Shown here: piece by piece, positions 35,504 to 44,966 of the stretch
Numbering within the stretch: position 1 is the first letter of the stretch
Layout of the letters: every line of letters starts with the position of its first letter
Source of the DNA: CAYJNO01 sp964371715
GTDB taxonomy: Bacteria > Bacillota_I > Bacilli_A > Erysipelotrichales > Erysipelotrichaceae
DNA: 64,000 nt
Assembly (NCBI GenBank): GCA_964371715.1
Contig: CAYJNO010000004.1
Location: 27,402 to 91,401 of the forward strand
Direction: 5' to 3'
Program-made: the position numbers and the translations under genes
The notes under the pieces: model-generated
Database searches by the model: none
What the model saw: only the letters and a program-made list of their open reading frames with translations
What the model was told of the DNA's origin: nothing

Positions 35504-38500
35504 ATGAAGAATAAGTTTAAGAATATTATATTAACGATTTTAATGTTATGCATGTTTAGTGTGCAATTATATGCAAGTGAGGATACTATTGAGATTGATG
35601 ATATCTATGAACTAATAGATACAATTAAGTATAATCCTGATGCTAATATATCTATTATAAAAGATTTAGATTTTTTAGAATATACTACAAAAGAAGTAGC
35701 ATATGTTTTAAGTGATTTTACAGGGACTATAAATGGTAATAACTATGCGATAAAAAATATTAACAGTCCCATATTTAATAACTTAAATAATGCAATAGTA
35801 GAAAATTTAATATTAGATAATGTAAATATAAATAACAATAATGTAAATGGTTTATTAGCTAATAGTGCTACAACATCTATTATAAATAATGTGCATATTA
35901 TAGATTCAAATGCATATTCTACAAGCGGTAATGGTCTTGGTGGTTTTATAGGTAACATTACTGATTCGACAATCACTAATTCAAGTGTAAGTAATACTAC
36001 AATTATTGGACATCAATTTGTTGGCGGCTTTGTAGGATATACTAATGGTACAAATAACATTAGTAATGTTACTATTACTGCTGAGGTTACAGGAAATGGT
36101 TGGTCAGTTGGTGGTTTTGTAGGCCGTAATAATGGTTTTTTAAATATATCAAATAGTATTATTGCTCCAAACTTTGTACCAACAGGTGGAACAACTGCAA
36201 AAGGTGGATTACAAGGACATTCAAATGGAGAAAATCTACTTACTTTAACTAATGTATTTATTGCTCCGACAAGTACTAATAATGCAGAATCAAAAAGAAT
36301 TATAGGTACAGGAAATATTAGTGGTACCAATGTAATTGAATGGGCTGATAGTGCATTAGTAAAACAAGATTATAGTTGGCTAGCTAGCGAAGATACAGCT
36401 AATATTAATGAAACATTCTTTAAAGATACACTAAATTTAACTGAAGATAATTTTAATATGGTTGATACATCAATGGATAATCTACCATTTCCTAAATCTT
36501 TTAGTATGGTAAATGATTATTTGACAAGACAAGTAAGTGAACCTGAATTTATTAAAACTGTTGAAGAATTAGACACTGCTATTAAAGCTTCATCAATGTT
36601 TGATATGAATGAAGATTATCAAATGTTACTAATGCAAAGAGAATTTGTTAATAATGTAAGTTATGATTATTTGATGAAGTTTGCTGTACTTAGTGAATCA
36701 CATTCAAACTTTTTAAAATGGTTATATAATGATTATACTAACTTATATACTTACACAATGGGAGGAACACCAGATTATAATAATTATCAAAATGAATTAT
36801 CAGTTTTAAAAGAATTATATGATGTTTATAAATCAGATTTAGAACTAACTACAATTACTGAACATGGCAATGTATTAGGTGATGTGTATCGTACAATGTT
36901 TTTCTCAATAGGTAAAGCTTATGCAACTCCTGTTAGATTTTGGACAGCATGGGATACGGTAGATGCAAAAGTAGGGGATAGTAATCATCCATCAACATCA
37001 GATCCTGTAGAAAGATATAGTGTTTTTAAAAAGTTATATGAAAACAATCTATTAGGGTATCAAGATGAGGAAGAAAACTTTATTCAAAGTAATTTAATGT
37101 TTGAAAATTTAGAAGTTGAAGAAATGCGTTATGTTGTTAGTGCTCATATGGATGATGCTTCTTTAGAATGGTTAAACTGGTATATTGAAAGTGATTTAGC
37201 AAAAACAAATCATCCAAAATGGAATAATTCATTAGAAAGTAGAAGAAACCCATATACATATATGGATTATTCATATGGTTTTAAATATAACGATGAATAT
37301 TATGCAGATCCAGATAACTATCCAATGTTTGATGCAAAATACAATTTATCATCATTTGGTCTAGATAATCTTGTAAGTGAGAGTCCAAAACATTATGTTA
37401 TTTTTAATGAAGCTGGTATTTGTTGGGGGATTTCTAAAGTTGGAGCTGATATTTGGAATGCACTTGGAGTTCCTTCAAATGCTGTAAGTCAACCAGGACA
37501 TTTAGCTTATATTTATTCTTCATATGATGATGATAATGATTTAATGTATTGGGGTAATATTGGTAATGCAATATCAAATTGGGCTACTACAGGAGATGGT
37601 GGACCAACAGCTAAAGCTGATAAGTTCTATATTAGAATGCCTTTAACATGGGGTGATGATTCATCAGCTACTGGATATAATGCATCATACTTAGCACTGT
37701 CACAAGAAGCAATTAATAATTTTGATACATATACAAGTTCACAAATGGTATTATTGTTAGAAAAAACATATAGTGATAATAATGAATCATTAGAAACTAT
37801 ATATAAAAAAGCGATTGAATTAAATTCAAGAGATTATGATGCATGGCTAAAATTGACTAAACTGTATGCTAATGATATGGATAAAACAAATGATGAATTA
37901 ATAGAACACTTAACTAAATTATCAACTGCTTTAAATAATGCACCATTACCAATGTTTGATTTATTTAATATAATCAAACCACGTTTAGATGGTGATGCAT
38001 TAAACTTAACTAGATTTAATTTGATGTTAGAGCAAAATTTAAATAATGATTTAAATGCAACTATTGAAGATTCATTAGATTATAATATGATTACTCAAAC
38101 AGCTAATTATCTATTGGGTAATACTAATAATGATATTGCTACATTCTCATTTAGTGGTGATTTAGAAAATACAATTATATTATCTGAAGATGTCTTTGGT
38201 ACTAATGATGTAGTTTGGGATTATTCATTAGATGGTGGTAAAACATGGACGCAAGTTGAATCTAATCAAATAGAATTATCACAAGAAGAAATTGCTAAAG
38301 TGAGTGTAGAATTAGATATATTAGTTCATATCATTGGTGTTAATTATAATCCTGAGAATATCTTTACAATTGATATATTAAAAGCTCCAATACTTTCTAA
38401 TATGCATGCTAATGATTTAGAAAATAGAGTTTATAAAACTGATTTACCATTAGAATGGTATGATGAAGTAAATGGTGAATGGACAGATATATTAGAAGAT

Positions 38501-41500
38501 ACAAGATTTATAGGTGATGTGAGCATTGATATTAGATTAAAAGCAGATGGTGTAACACTAGCAGGTGATCCTACTCAATATATATTTACATTAGATAATC
38601 AACCAGATAATCGTAAATATCTTACAATAAATAATATTAATCTTGTTAGTTCAACTGCTCCATATAATGAAAATAAATCAGGTTTAAACATGATTGATGG
38701 ATATAATGGTACTAATTTTTATTCTACAGTTGCAGGTGATAAAGAAATAGTATATTCATTTGATTCTCCGATAAAATTATCAGCAATAGAGTATGTACCA
38801 TATGGTGGTAATATTGGACGTATATTAGATATGGTAATCTATGGTAGTGTTGAAGGTGAAACATATTTTGAATTATATAGAGTTGAAAATTTAGAAAATA
38901 ATACATCAATAAAAGCTTTTGAAATTGATACTCCAACAGAAGTTCAATTTGTTAAATTTAGCGTAACAAGAACTAACGATGGTAGTTTAACAGGCACAAT
39001 GCTTAATTTTTATCATGATATTGGTGAATCTATTGATTTAGATCAACTTATTAATAAAATAGATGAGGCAACGACAACATTAAATAGCAGTGATTATAAT
39101 AAAACTAATGCAGCCAAAGAAGCATTTAAAGTAGAAATAAATAATGCTAGAGATGTATTAAATAATCCTAATTCTACACAAAGTGAAGTAGATAATGCTG
39201 TAATTACGTTAACAGGTTCAATCAGTACATTTATTGATTCAAAAGATGCAGCATTTAAAAATGTACTAATTGATGAAATCAATAAAGCTAAAGAAACTTT
39301 AAATAATATTACATATGATAAAGAACAAAGTGCTAAAGATGCTTTATCTTTAGTAATAGCTAATGCAACAGATATTTTAAACAATGATGATGCAACTCAA
39401 GCTAATGTTGATGAAATGGTCATTAATTTATCAAATGCTATTACAACATATATTGAATCAAAAGATGTTGTACATAAAGAAGAATTAAGAGATAAAATAA
39501 CTGAAGCAACTAATACTTTAAACAGTACAGATTATGATAAAGAGCAAAGTGCTAAAGATGCATTTAATCTAGCAATAACAAATGCAACAAATGTCTTAGA
39601 TAATGTTGATGCTTTACAAAGTGATGTTGATAGTGCTTTAGAAGCTTTAACAAGTGCGATTACTACGTATATTGAATCAAAAGATGTAGTACGAAAAGAA
39701 GCTTTAAATGACAAGATAAATGAGGCGACAGAAATTTTAAATAATCCTGATATTAGTAAAGAAGAAAGTGCAAAAAATGATTTTATTTTAGCAATAACAA
39801 ATGCAACAAATGTCTTTAATAATGCTGATGCTTTACAAAGTGAAGTTGATGATGCTTTAGCTACATTGATACTAGCAGTAAATACATATATTAATTCAAC
39901 AGATTTAATTGATAGTGAATTAGCTAATGTTATTGAAAATGCAAAAGACACATTAAATAATGATCTGTATGATAAAACACAAAGTGCTAAAGATACTTTA
40001 GATGCTGCAATTAATACGGCTGTAAGTATTTTAGAAAATCCTGATTCAACTGATGAAGAAATTATTAATGCTAAAGAAACATTAACAAATGCTATTAATG
40101 CATATATATCATCAAAAGATGTGGTTTATAAAGAAGAATTAACAACAAAGATTGATGAGGCAATCAATGTTTTAAATAGTGAAGACTATCATAAAGAACA
40201 AAGTGCAGTTGATGGCTTAAATCAAGCAATAACAAACGCAACCAATGTCTTAAATAATGAAGATGCACTTCAAAGTGAAGTAGACAGTGCTACTGCAATA
40301 TTAGCAGCGTCTATTACAACATATATTAATTCTAAAGATGTTGTCATTAAAGATGATCTAACAGCTAAAATTGAAGAAGCTAAAGCAACATTAAATAGTA
40401 GTGAATATAATAAAGAACAAAGTGCAATTGATGCCTTAAATCAAACAATAACAAATGCAACAAATGTGTTGAATGATGCTGATGCAACACAAAGTGAAGT
40501 TGATAATGCATTAGCTGCTTTAACAAATTCAATCACTACATTTATTGAATCAAATGAAGTAATTGAATTTGAAGCACTTGAAACTAAAATTGAAACTGCA
40601 AAAAATACTTTAACAAGTTTAGCTTCACAAAAACCACAAGCTACAGAAAATACTTTAAGTACTGCAATTAATAATGCTATAGACATTTTAAATAATGCTA
40701 CTAATCAAAGTGAAGTAGATAATGCTATTAGTGCATTAAATACAGCAATTGATAATTATATCAATAGTGATAATATTGCGTTAGATAATAGTGCATTAAA
40801 AGATTTGATTAATAATGCTACAACAGCTTTAAATAGTGATGAGTACAAAAAAGAGCAAAGTGCAATTAATGCATTAAACACAGCTATTAGCAATGCATTA
40901 GCAGTATTTAATAATAAAGAAGCAACACAAGTTGAAGTTGATTTAGCAAGTTCACATTTAAAGCAAGCTATCGATACATTTATTAATTCACCAAATTTAA
41001 GTGTTAATACAACTAACTTAAGTCAAAAAATTAATGATGCTATAAACACTTTAAATAACAGTTCATATAATAAAGTTACAAGTGCAAAAAATGAATTAAG
41101 TACAGCTATTGAAAATGCTAAAAATATCTTAAATGATTCTAGTTCTTCACAAGATTTGATTGATGAGGCTTATAAGATGTTAAATGATGCAGTTATGAAG
41201 TATATCTTAGCTGACAATAACGTTAATGAACCAACTGTTGATGAAGTAGAAAAAGATGAAGTAAAAGAAGATATTAATGAAGAAAATGTAGTAGAAGATA
41301 AATTAAATATTGAAATTGAATCAGACATTGAATTTAATATTGATAATGAAGAATTAGAATACATCTTTAAAGATTATTCAAATATTAAATTAACGATTAT
41401 TAATCAAGACTTAGATACAAATGAAAATGATAAAGAAATTATCAATGCATTTATTTCTAATAATGAAGAAAACTTTAATATAATTTCAAGTTATGATATT

Positions 41501-41884
41501 TATTTTGAATCAATTGATGCAAATGGAAATACATACATTGAAAAATTAGATGAAAAAATTAGAATTACAATTGATATCCCAGATGGCTACGATACTAATA
41601 AAAAATATGCTATGTTAAGACTTCATAATGATGAAGTTACTATGTTATTAGATCTTGATAATAATGATAAAACAATTACTATTGAAACTGATTGCTTCTC
41701 TACTTATGTTTTAATTGAACAAGAAGTAGTTGAAGAAGAAGCAAGTGAAGATTTAGATTTAGATGAAACTAATGAAAATACAAGTGATAATAGCTCATCA
41801 AGTTCAAATATGATGTATTTAGTATATTTATTTGCGCTTGTTATAGTTATTGTTGTAATTGTGAGAGTGTTAAAGAAAAGATAA
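35504..41884 (+). CDS. Giant multidomain surface protein (GLUG, transglutaminase-like, discoidin, FIVAR repeats)
   Basis: This 2126-residue protein has a signal peptide (1-25). GLUG-type motifs follow near 140-240 (GGFIGN, VGGFVGYTNG, VGGFVGRNNG). A domain near 600-720 has GICWGISKVG, with a cysteine near 638, and QPGHLAYIYS, with a histidine near 664, resembling a transglutaminase-like Cys-His core. An F5/8 type C (discoidin-like) domain lies near 1040-1170. Ten FIVAR-like helical repeats of about 73 residues follow (about 1177-1905), then a beta-rich domain, an acidic tail and a C-terminal membrane helix (MYLVYLFALVIVIVVIVRVL) with LKKR. There is no LPxTG. Probably an extended adhesin or glycan-binding protein. 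The modules are clear; enzymatic activity is not proven. Confidence 0.82.
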   Translation: MKNKFKNIILTILMLCMFSVQLYASEDTIEIDDIYELIDTIKYNPDANISIIKDLDFLEYTTKEVAYVLSDFTGTINGNNYAIKNINSPIFNNLNNAIVENLILDNVNINNNNVNGLLANSATTSIINNVHIIDSNAYSTSGNGLGGFIGNITDSTITNSSVSNTTIIGHQFVGGFVGYTNGTNNISNVTITAEVTGNGWSVGGFVGRNNGFLNISNSIIAPNFVPTGGTTAKGGLQGHSNGENLLTLTNVFIAPTSTNNAESKRIIGTGNISGTNVIEWADSALVKQDYSWLASEDTANINETFFKDTLNLTEDNFNMVDTSMDNLPFPKSFSMVNDYLTRQVSEPEFIKTVEELDTAIKASSMFDMNEDYQMLLMQREFVNNVSYDYLMKFAVLSESHSNFLKWLYNDYTNLYTYTMGGTPDYNNYQNELSVLKELYDVYKSDLELTTITEHGNVLGDVYRTMFFSIGKAYATPVRFWTAWDTVDAKVGDSNHPSTSDPVERYSVFKKLYENNLLGYQDEEENFIQSNLMFENLEVEEMRYVVSAHMDDASLEWLNWYIESDLAKTNHPKWNNSLESRRNPYTYMDYSYGFKYNDEYYADPDNYPMFDAKYNLSSFGLDNLVSESPKHYVIFNEAGICWGISKVGADIWNALGVPSNAVSQPGHLAYIYSSYDDDNDLMYWGNIGNAISNWATTGDGGPTAKADKFYIRMPLTWGDDSSATGYNASYLALSQEAINNFDTYTSSQMVLLLEKTYSDNNESLETIYKKAIELNSRDYDAWLKLTKLYANDMDKTNDELIEHLTKLSTALNNAPLPMFDLFNIIKPRLDGDALNLTRFNLMLEQNLNNDLNATIEDSLDYNMITQTANYLLGNTNNDIATFSFSGDLENTIILSEDVFGTNDVVWDYSLDGGKTWTQVESNQIELSQEEIAKVSVELDILVHIIGVNYNPENIFTIDILKAPILSNMHANDLENRVYKTDLPLEWYDEVNGEWTDILEDTRFIGDVSIDIRLKADGVTLAGDPTQYIFTLDNQPDNRKYLTINNINLVSSTAPYNENKSGLNMIDGYNGTNFYSTVAGDKEIVYSFDSPIKLSAIEYVPYGGNIGRILDMVIYGSVEGETYFELYRVENLENNTSIKAFEIDTPTEVQFVKFSVTRTNDGSLTGTMLNFYHDIGESIDLDQLINKIDEATTTLNSSDYNKTNAAKEAFKVEINNARDVLNNPNSTQSEVDNAVITLTGSISTFIDSKDAAFKNVLIDEINKAKETLNNITYDKEQSAKDALSLVIANATDILNNDDATQANVDEMVINLSNAITTYIESKDVVHKEELRDKITEATNTLNSTDYDKEQSAKDAFNLAITNATNVLDNVDALQSDVDSALEALTSAITTYIESKDVVRKEALNDKINEATEILNNPDISKEESAKNDFILAITNATNVFNNADALQSEVDDALATLILAVNTYINSTDLIDSELANVIENAKDTLNNDLYDKTQSAKDTLDAAINTAVSILENPDSTDEEIINAKETLTNAINAYISSKDVVYKEELTTKIDEAINVLNSEDYHKEQSAVDGLNQAITNATNVLNNEDALQSEVDSATAILAASITTYINSKDVVIKDDLTAKIEEAKATLNSSEYNKEQSAIDALNQTITNATNVLNDADATQSEVDNALAALTNSITTFIESNEVIEFEALETKIETAKNTLTSLASQKPQATENTLSTAINNAIDILNNATNQSEVDNAISALNTAIDNYINSDNIALDNSALKDLINNATTALNSDEYKKEQSAINALNTAISNALAVFNNKEATQVEVDLASSHLKQAIDTFINSPNLSVNTTNLSQKINDAINTLNNSSYNKVTSAKNELSTAIENAKNILNDSSSSQDLIDEAYKMLNDAVMKYILADNNVNEPTVDEVEKDEVKEDINEENVVEDKLNIEIESDIEFNIDNEELEYIFKDYSNIKLTIINQDLDTNENDKEIINAFISNNEENFNIISSYDIYFESIDANGNTYIEKLDEKIRITIDIPDGYDTNKKYAMLRLHNDEVTMLLDLDNNDKTITIETDCFSTYVLIEQEVVEEEASEDLDLDETNENTSDNSSSSSNMMYLVYLFALVIVIVVIVRVLKKR
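39034..41215 (+). repeat. Ten FIVAR-like coding repeats of about 219 bases
   Basis: Each unit encodes a helical module with a recurring pattern such as KIDEATTTLN, then KEQSAKDAL, AITNATNVLNN, ALQSEVDSA and TTYIESKDV. Copies are diverged but share long DNA words (AAAGAACAAAGTGC, ACAAATGCAACAAATGT), so recombination between them is possible. The long minus-strand frames across this region are shadows of the repeats. Confidence 0.8.
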
Positions 41885-41907
41885 TTAATTAAAATTTAAA
41901 TTTTGTA

Positions 41908-41935
41908 TTGACTTACATTAATTTATCAATATAAT
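41908..41935 (+). promoter_or_regulatory. Promoter of the alpha-glucoside PTS operon
   Basis: TTGACT at 41908-41913 and TATAAT at 41930-41935, 16 bases apart. Transcription would start a few bases before the RAT sequence. Confidence 0.7.
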
Positions 41936-41945
41936 TTAAGTATAA

Positions 41946-42010
41946 CGTGTTACTGATAAGCAGGCATGAGTTAACTATTAAGATTTTTATAGTGACTCAT
42001 GCCTTTTATA
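41946..42010 (+). promoter_or_regulatory. RAT antiterminator site and overlapping terminator 1
   Basis: GTTACTGATAAGCAGGCA (from 41949) fits the ribonucleic antiterminator bound by LicT/BglG proteins. Its 3' end overlaps the first arm of a terminator: GGCATGAGT (41963-41971) with ACTCATGCC (41995-42003), then TTTT. The two folds exclude each other, the standard antitermination switch. Confidence 0.82.
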
Positions 42011-42025
42011 TTAAAGGAGAAGAAG

Positions 42026-42493
42026 ATGTTTTTTAATAAAGACAAAAAAATAACTGCAGCAGTTGAAGGAATTGCAATAGATATTAAAGATGTAAAGGAT
42101 GATATGTTTGCTAATGAATTAATGGGTTTAGGCTTAGCTATTACACCAACTAGTACAACTATTTGTGCTCCGGTTGATGGAGAAATCACTTTATTTGCTA
42201 GTACAAAACATGCCTTTGGATTAAAAACAAAAGATGATTTAGAAGTGTTAGTCCATTTAGGTGTTGATACAGTAAAATATGAAGGAAAAGGTTTTACAAA
42301 ACACTTAGATGAGGGCGCTAAAGTAAAAGCAGGACAACCAATAGTTGAATATGATTATGAATTCTTTAAAAATGAAGGTTTAGATATTAGTGTAATGACT
42401 ATCTTATTAAATCATACTGAATATACAATTAATGATATTGTAAAAAGTGGTAATGTTTCTACAAAAGATGTAGTTGCAAACTACAAGAAGTAA
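42026..42493 (+). CDS. PTS EIIA component, glucose type
   Basis: This 155-residue phosphocarrier takes phosphate from HPr and passes it to the EIIB domain of the sugar permease. The family site is visible: H62 (STKHAFGL) and the phosphorylated H77 (VLVHLGVDTV). The frame extends to 41999 within the terminator, but AAAGGAG at 42014-42020 selects the ATG at 42026. It is the first gene after the RAT/terminator switch, followed 4 bases later by the antiterminator gene. The downstream permease ends in EIIB and has no EIIA of its own, so this protein supplies the missing part. Confidence 0.92.
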   Translation: MFFNKDKKITAAVEGIAIDIKDVKDDMFANELMGLGLAITPTSTTICAPVDGEITLFASTKHAFGLKTKDDLEVLVHLGVDTVKYEGKGFTKHLDEGAKVKAGQPIVEYDYEFFKNEGLDISVMTILLNHTEYTINDIVKSGNVSTKDVVANYKK

Positions 42494-42497
42494 AATT

Positions 42498-43325
42498 ATG
42501 AAGATTGTAAAAGTCTTCAATAATAATGCAGTAGCTGTAATTACTGATGAAAATAAAGAGGCAGTTGCTTTAGGTTCAGGGATTGGATTTGGAAAAAAAG
42601 TAGAGGATATTATTGATACAACAAAGGTTGAAAAGATCTATTATATTCAAGATGATTTACAAACAAAATTCTTAGAATTATTAAAAGATACTAATCTAAA
42701 GTACTTAGAACTAGCAGAAGAGGTTTGTAATAAAGCCAATGCTGTTGGAATTAAAATGCAACATGGTTCAATAGTAGCACTGGCAGATCATATAAGCTTT
42801 GCATTGACAAGAGCTAGTAATAATATAACACTACCAAATTTAATAGTTGATGAATTAAAAGTATTATATAAAACAGAATTTGACTTAGGTTTAGAAATGC
42901 TAGATCTAATAAAAGATAAAACAGGTATCTTATTACCAAATGATGAAGCAGGTTATATAGCTTTACATATTATTCAAGCAAGTGGAGAAATTACAGCTGA
43001 TGCTACATTAAAAGTAGTTGATTTTGTAAAAGTATCTATTAACTTAATTGAAGATGTCTATCAATTAAAGTTTAAAGAAAATGACTTTTATTACTTAAGA
43101 TTAACGACTCATTTAAAGTTTTTAGCTTTAAGAGTCATGAATAAAGAAAAACAAGCTTTAGATGTAGATGTAGAAATGTTAAACTTCTTCTTTACATCTA
43201 ACAAATTACATAAAGTCTTTGCTGAAAGGTTTTATGAAGAAATATTGATTAAGTTTAATCAAAAAATAAATAAGGAAGAAATCTTATTTATCATTATCCA
43301 TATTACTAAATTTCTAAAAAAATAA
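42498..43325 (+). CDS. licT: LicT/BglG-family transcription antiterminator
   Basis: This 275-residue protein has an N-terminal RNA-binding CAT domain (1-55; MKIVKVFNNNAVAVITDENK, GSGIGFGKK) and two PTS regulation domains (about 65-170 and 175-275). Histidines in DHISFAL and ALHIIQ are likely phosphorylation sites in PRD1, and others are in LTTHLKFL and IIIHITKF of PRD2. It binds RAT RNA and prevents termination when its sugar is being transported. The ATG at 42498 is chosen over an upstream TTG frame. Both RAT sites of the operon flank this gene, so it should boost its own synthesis as well as that of the permease genes. Confidence 0.93.
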   Translation: MKIVKVFNNNAVAVITDENKEAVALGSGIGFGKKVEDIIDTTKVEKIYYIQDDLQTKFLELLKDTNLKYLELAEEVCNKANAVGIKMQHGSIVALADHISFALTRASNNITLPNLIVDELKVLYKTEFDLGLEMLDLIKDKTGILLPNDEAGYIALHIIQASGEITADATLKVVDFVKVSINLIEDVYQLKFKENDFYYLRLTTHLKFLALRVMNKEKQALDVDVEMLNFFFTSNKLHKVFAERFYEEILIKFNQKINKEEILFIIIHITKFLKK

Positions 43326-43327
43326 TA

Positions 43328-43384
43328 GGATTGTTACTGTGTTCAGGCAAGACCGAAAAATAGAAATATTTTTTGGTCTTTTTT
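43328..43384 (+). promoter_or_regulatory. RAT antiterminator site and overlapping terminator 2
   Basis: GGATTGTTACTG followed by CAGGCAAGACC (43328-43354) is close to the classic LicT RAT. The terminator stem shares its last six bases: AAGACCGAAAAATA (43349-43362) with TATTTTTTGGTCTT (43367-43380), one G-U, GAAA loop, T run. It controls EIICB and the glucosidase separately from the first switch. Confidence 0.9.
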
Positions 43385-43407
43385 GATATAAAAAGAGGAG
43401 AAATGAA

Positions 43408-44964
43408 ATGAAAAATTTTAAAGGAGCTTTAGAAAAATTCGCTAAAGTCATGGTTCAACCATTAATGTATTTATCAGTTGCTGGTTTATTAATGGTATTT
43501 GGAGTATTATTTACAAATGATACAGTGAAAGGATTATTACCATTTTTAAATTGGTATCCAATTCAATTAATTGCAAACTTAATTTATAATGCAATTTTTG
43601 CGTTAATTAATAATTTAAGTGTTGTATTTGCTGTTGGTATTGCGGCAGCTTTAGCTAAAAAAGATAAGCATCAAGCTGCTATTATTGGTTTATTATCATA
43701 TTTAATGTATTTAACAGTATCTAAAACTGTACTTGAAATGTCTGGAAATTTAGCGGTTGCAGATCCAATGTTTGGTTTAATGGGAACTGGACAATCAGAA
43801 ATTTTAGGTATCCAAAACGTAGACATGAATGTATTTGGTGGTATTATTGTTGGTTTTTTAACAGGTTATGTATTTAATAAAACTTGTAATAAAAGATTTA
43901 AAGGGGCAATGCAAATCTATTCGGGTCCTAACTTCTCATTTGCAGTTATGATCTTTGTAATGATTGGTTTTGGTTTAGTATCTACTTATTTATGGCCATA
44001 TGCTCAACAAGCAATTTCAGCTTTAACTACATATATTAAAAATTCAGGTGAATTTGGTTTATTCTTATATGGTTTCTTAGATCGTTTATTATTACCAACA
44101 GGATTACATCATTTAGTTTATATGCCATTTATGTTTACTGATGTTGGAGGAGTATTACAACTTGGAGATACTACAATAGCTGGTGCATATCCAATTATGG
44201 CAACAGAAATTCAAATGGGTGTAGAGCAATTCTCAAGCTCAATTTATTATATGGCTAATGGATTCACTAAAATGTTTGGTTATATTGGTATTGGTGCTGC
44301 ATTTATCTTTACTGCTAAAAAAGAAAATAAAGCAAAAACTAAAGCATTATTAATTCCATTAATTGTTACTGCATGTGTTGCATCAATTACAGAACCAATT
44401 GACTTTATGTTTGCATTTGTTGCACCATTATTATATTTAGTACATTCAATTATTGCCGGTTTATTTATCGCTTTATTATCTATATTTGAAGTAACAGCAG
44501 TAAGTGGTAACTTAATCACATCTTCAATTACAAATGTTGTATTAGGTGCCGAATTAACAAACTACCCAATGTTCTTCTTACTTGGAGCAATTCAAATCGT
44601 TTTATACTTTGTTGTGTTTACAGCATTAATTAAAATTTTCAAATTTAAAACACCTGGTCGTGAAGATGATACAAATGTAACAGAAAATAAAGAAGAAAAA
44701 ACAACAACAGTTGATATTAAAGAAGAAGATATTAAAACATTAGTTGAAGGTCTTGGTGGTAAAGCTAATATTAATTCAGTAGAAAATTGTTTTACAAGAC
44801 TAAGAGTAAATGTAAAAGATGTATCATTATTAGATGATAATAAAATAAATACAGTTAAAAACAGTGGAATTGTAAAAAAAGATAATGATATTCAAGTAAT
44901 TATTGGTTTACAAGTATCAGATGTAAGAGCTGCAGTTGAAACAGTATTAAATAAAGGAGAATAA
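43408..44964 (+). CDS. PTS EIICB permease, alpha-glucoside/maltose type
   Basis: This 518-residue permease has an EIIC membrane domain of about ten helices (1-420; starts MKNFKGALEKFAKVMVQPLM, includes LLLPTGLHHLVYMPF and SITEPIDFMFAFVAP). A linker leads to a C-terminal EIIB domain with the phosphorylated cysteine C461 in VENCFTRLRV. It imports and phosphorylates the sugar using the EIIA encoded upstream. The partner gene 2 bases downstream is a 6-phospho-alpha-glucosidase, so the substrate is probably maltose or a related alpha-glucoside. It is preceded by the second RAT/terminator. Confidence 0.92.
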   Translation: MKNFKGALEKFAKVMVQPLMYLSVAGLLMVFGVLFTNDTVKGLLPFLNWYPIQLIANLIYNAIFALINNLSVVFAVGIAAALAKKDKHQAAIIGLLSYLMYLTVSKTVLEMSGNLAVADPMFGLMGTGQSEILGIQNVDMNVFGGIIVGFLTGYVFNKTCNKRFKGAMQIYSGPNFSFAVMIFVMIGFGLVSTYLWPYAQQAISALTTYIKNSGEFGLFLYGFLDRLLLPTGLHHLVYMPFMFTDVGGVLQLGDTTIAGAYPIMATEIQMGVEQFSSSIYYMANGFTKMFGYIGIGAAFIFTAKKENKAKTKALLIPLIVTACVASITEPIDFMFAFVAPLLYLVHSIIAGLFIALLSIFEVTAVSGNLITSSITNVVLGAELTNYPMFFLLGAIQIVLYFVVFTALIKIFKFKTPGREDDTNVTENKEEKTTTVDIKEEDIKTLVEGLGGKANINSVENCFTRLRVNVKDVSLLDDNKINTVKNSGIVKKDNDIQVIIGLQVSDVRAAVETVLNKGE

Positions 44965-44966
44965 GC

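Noticed and set aside
39094..40686. Minus-strand frames across the FIVAR region
   Set aside because: They mirror the repeat units of the plus-strand gene, have no ribosome binding sites and encode low-complexity sequence.
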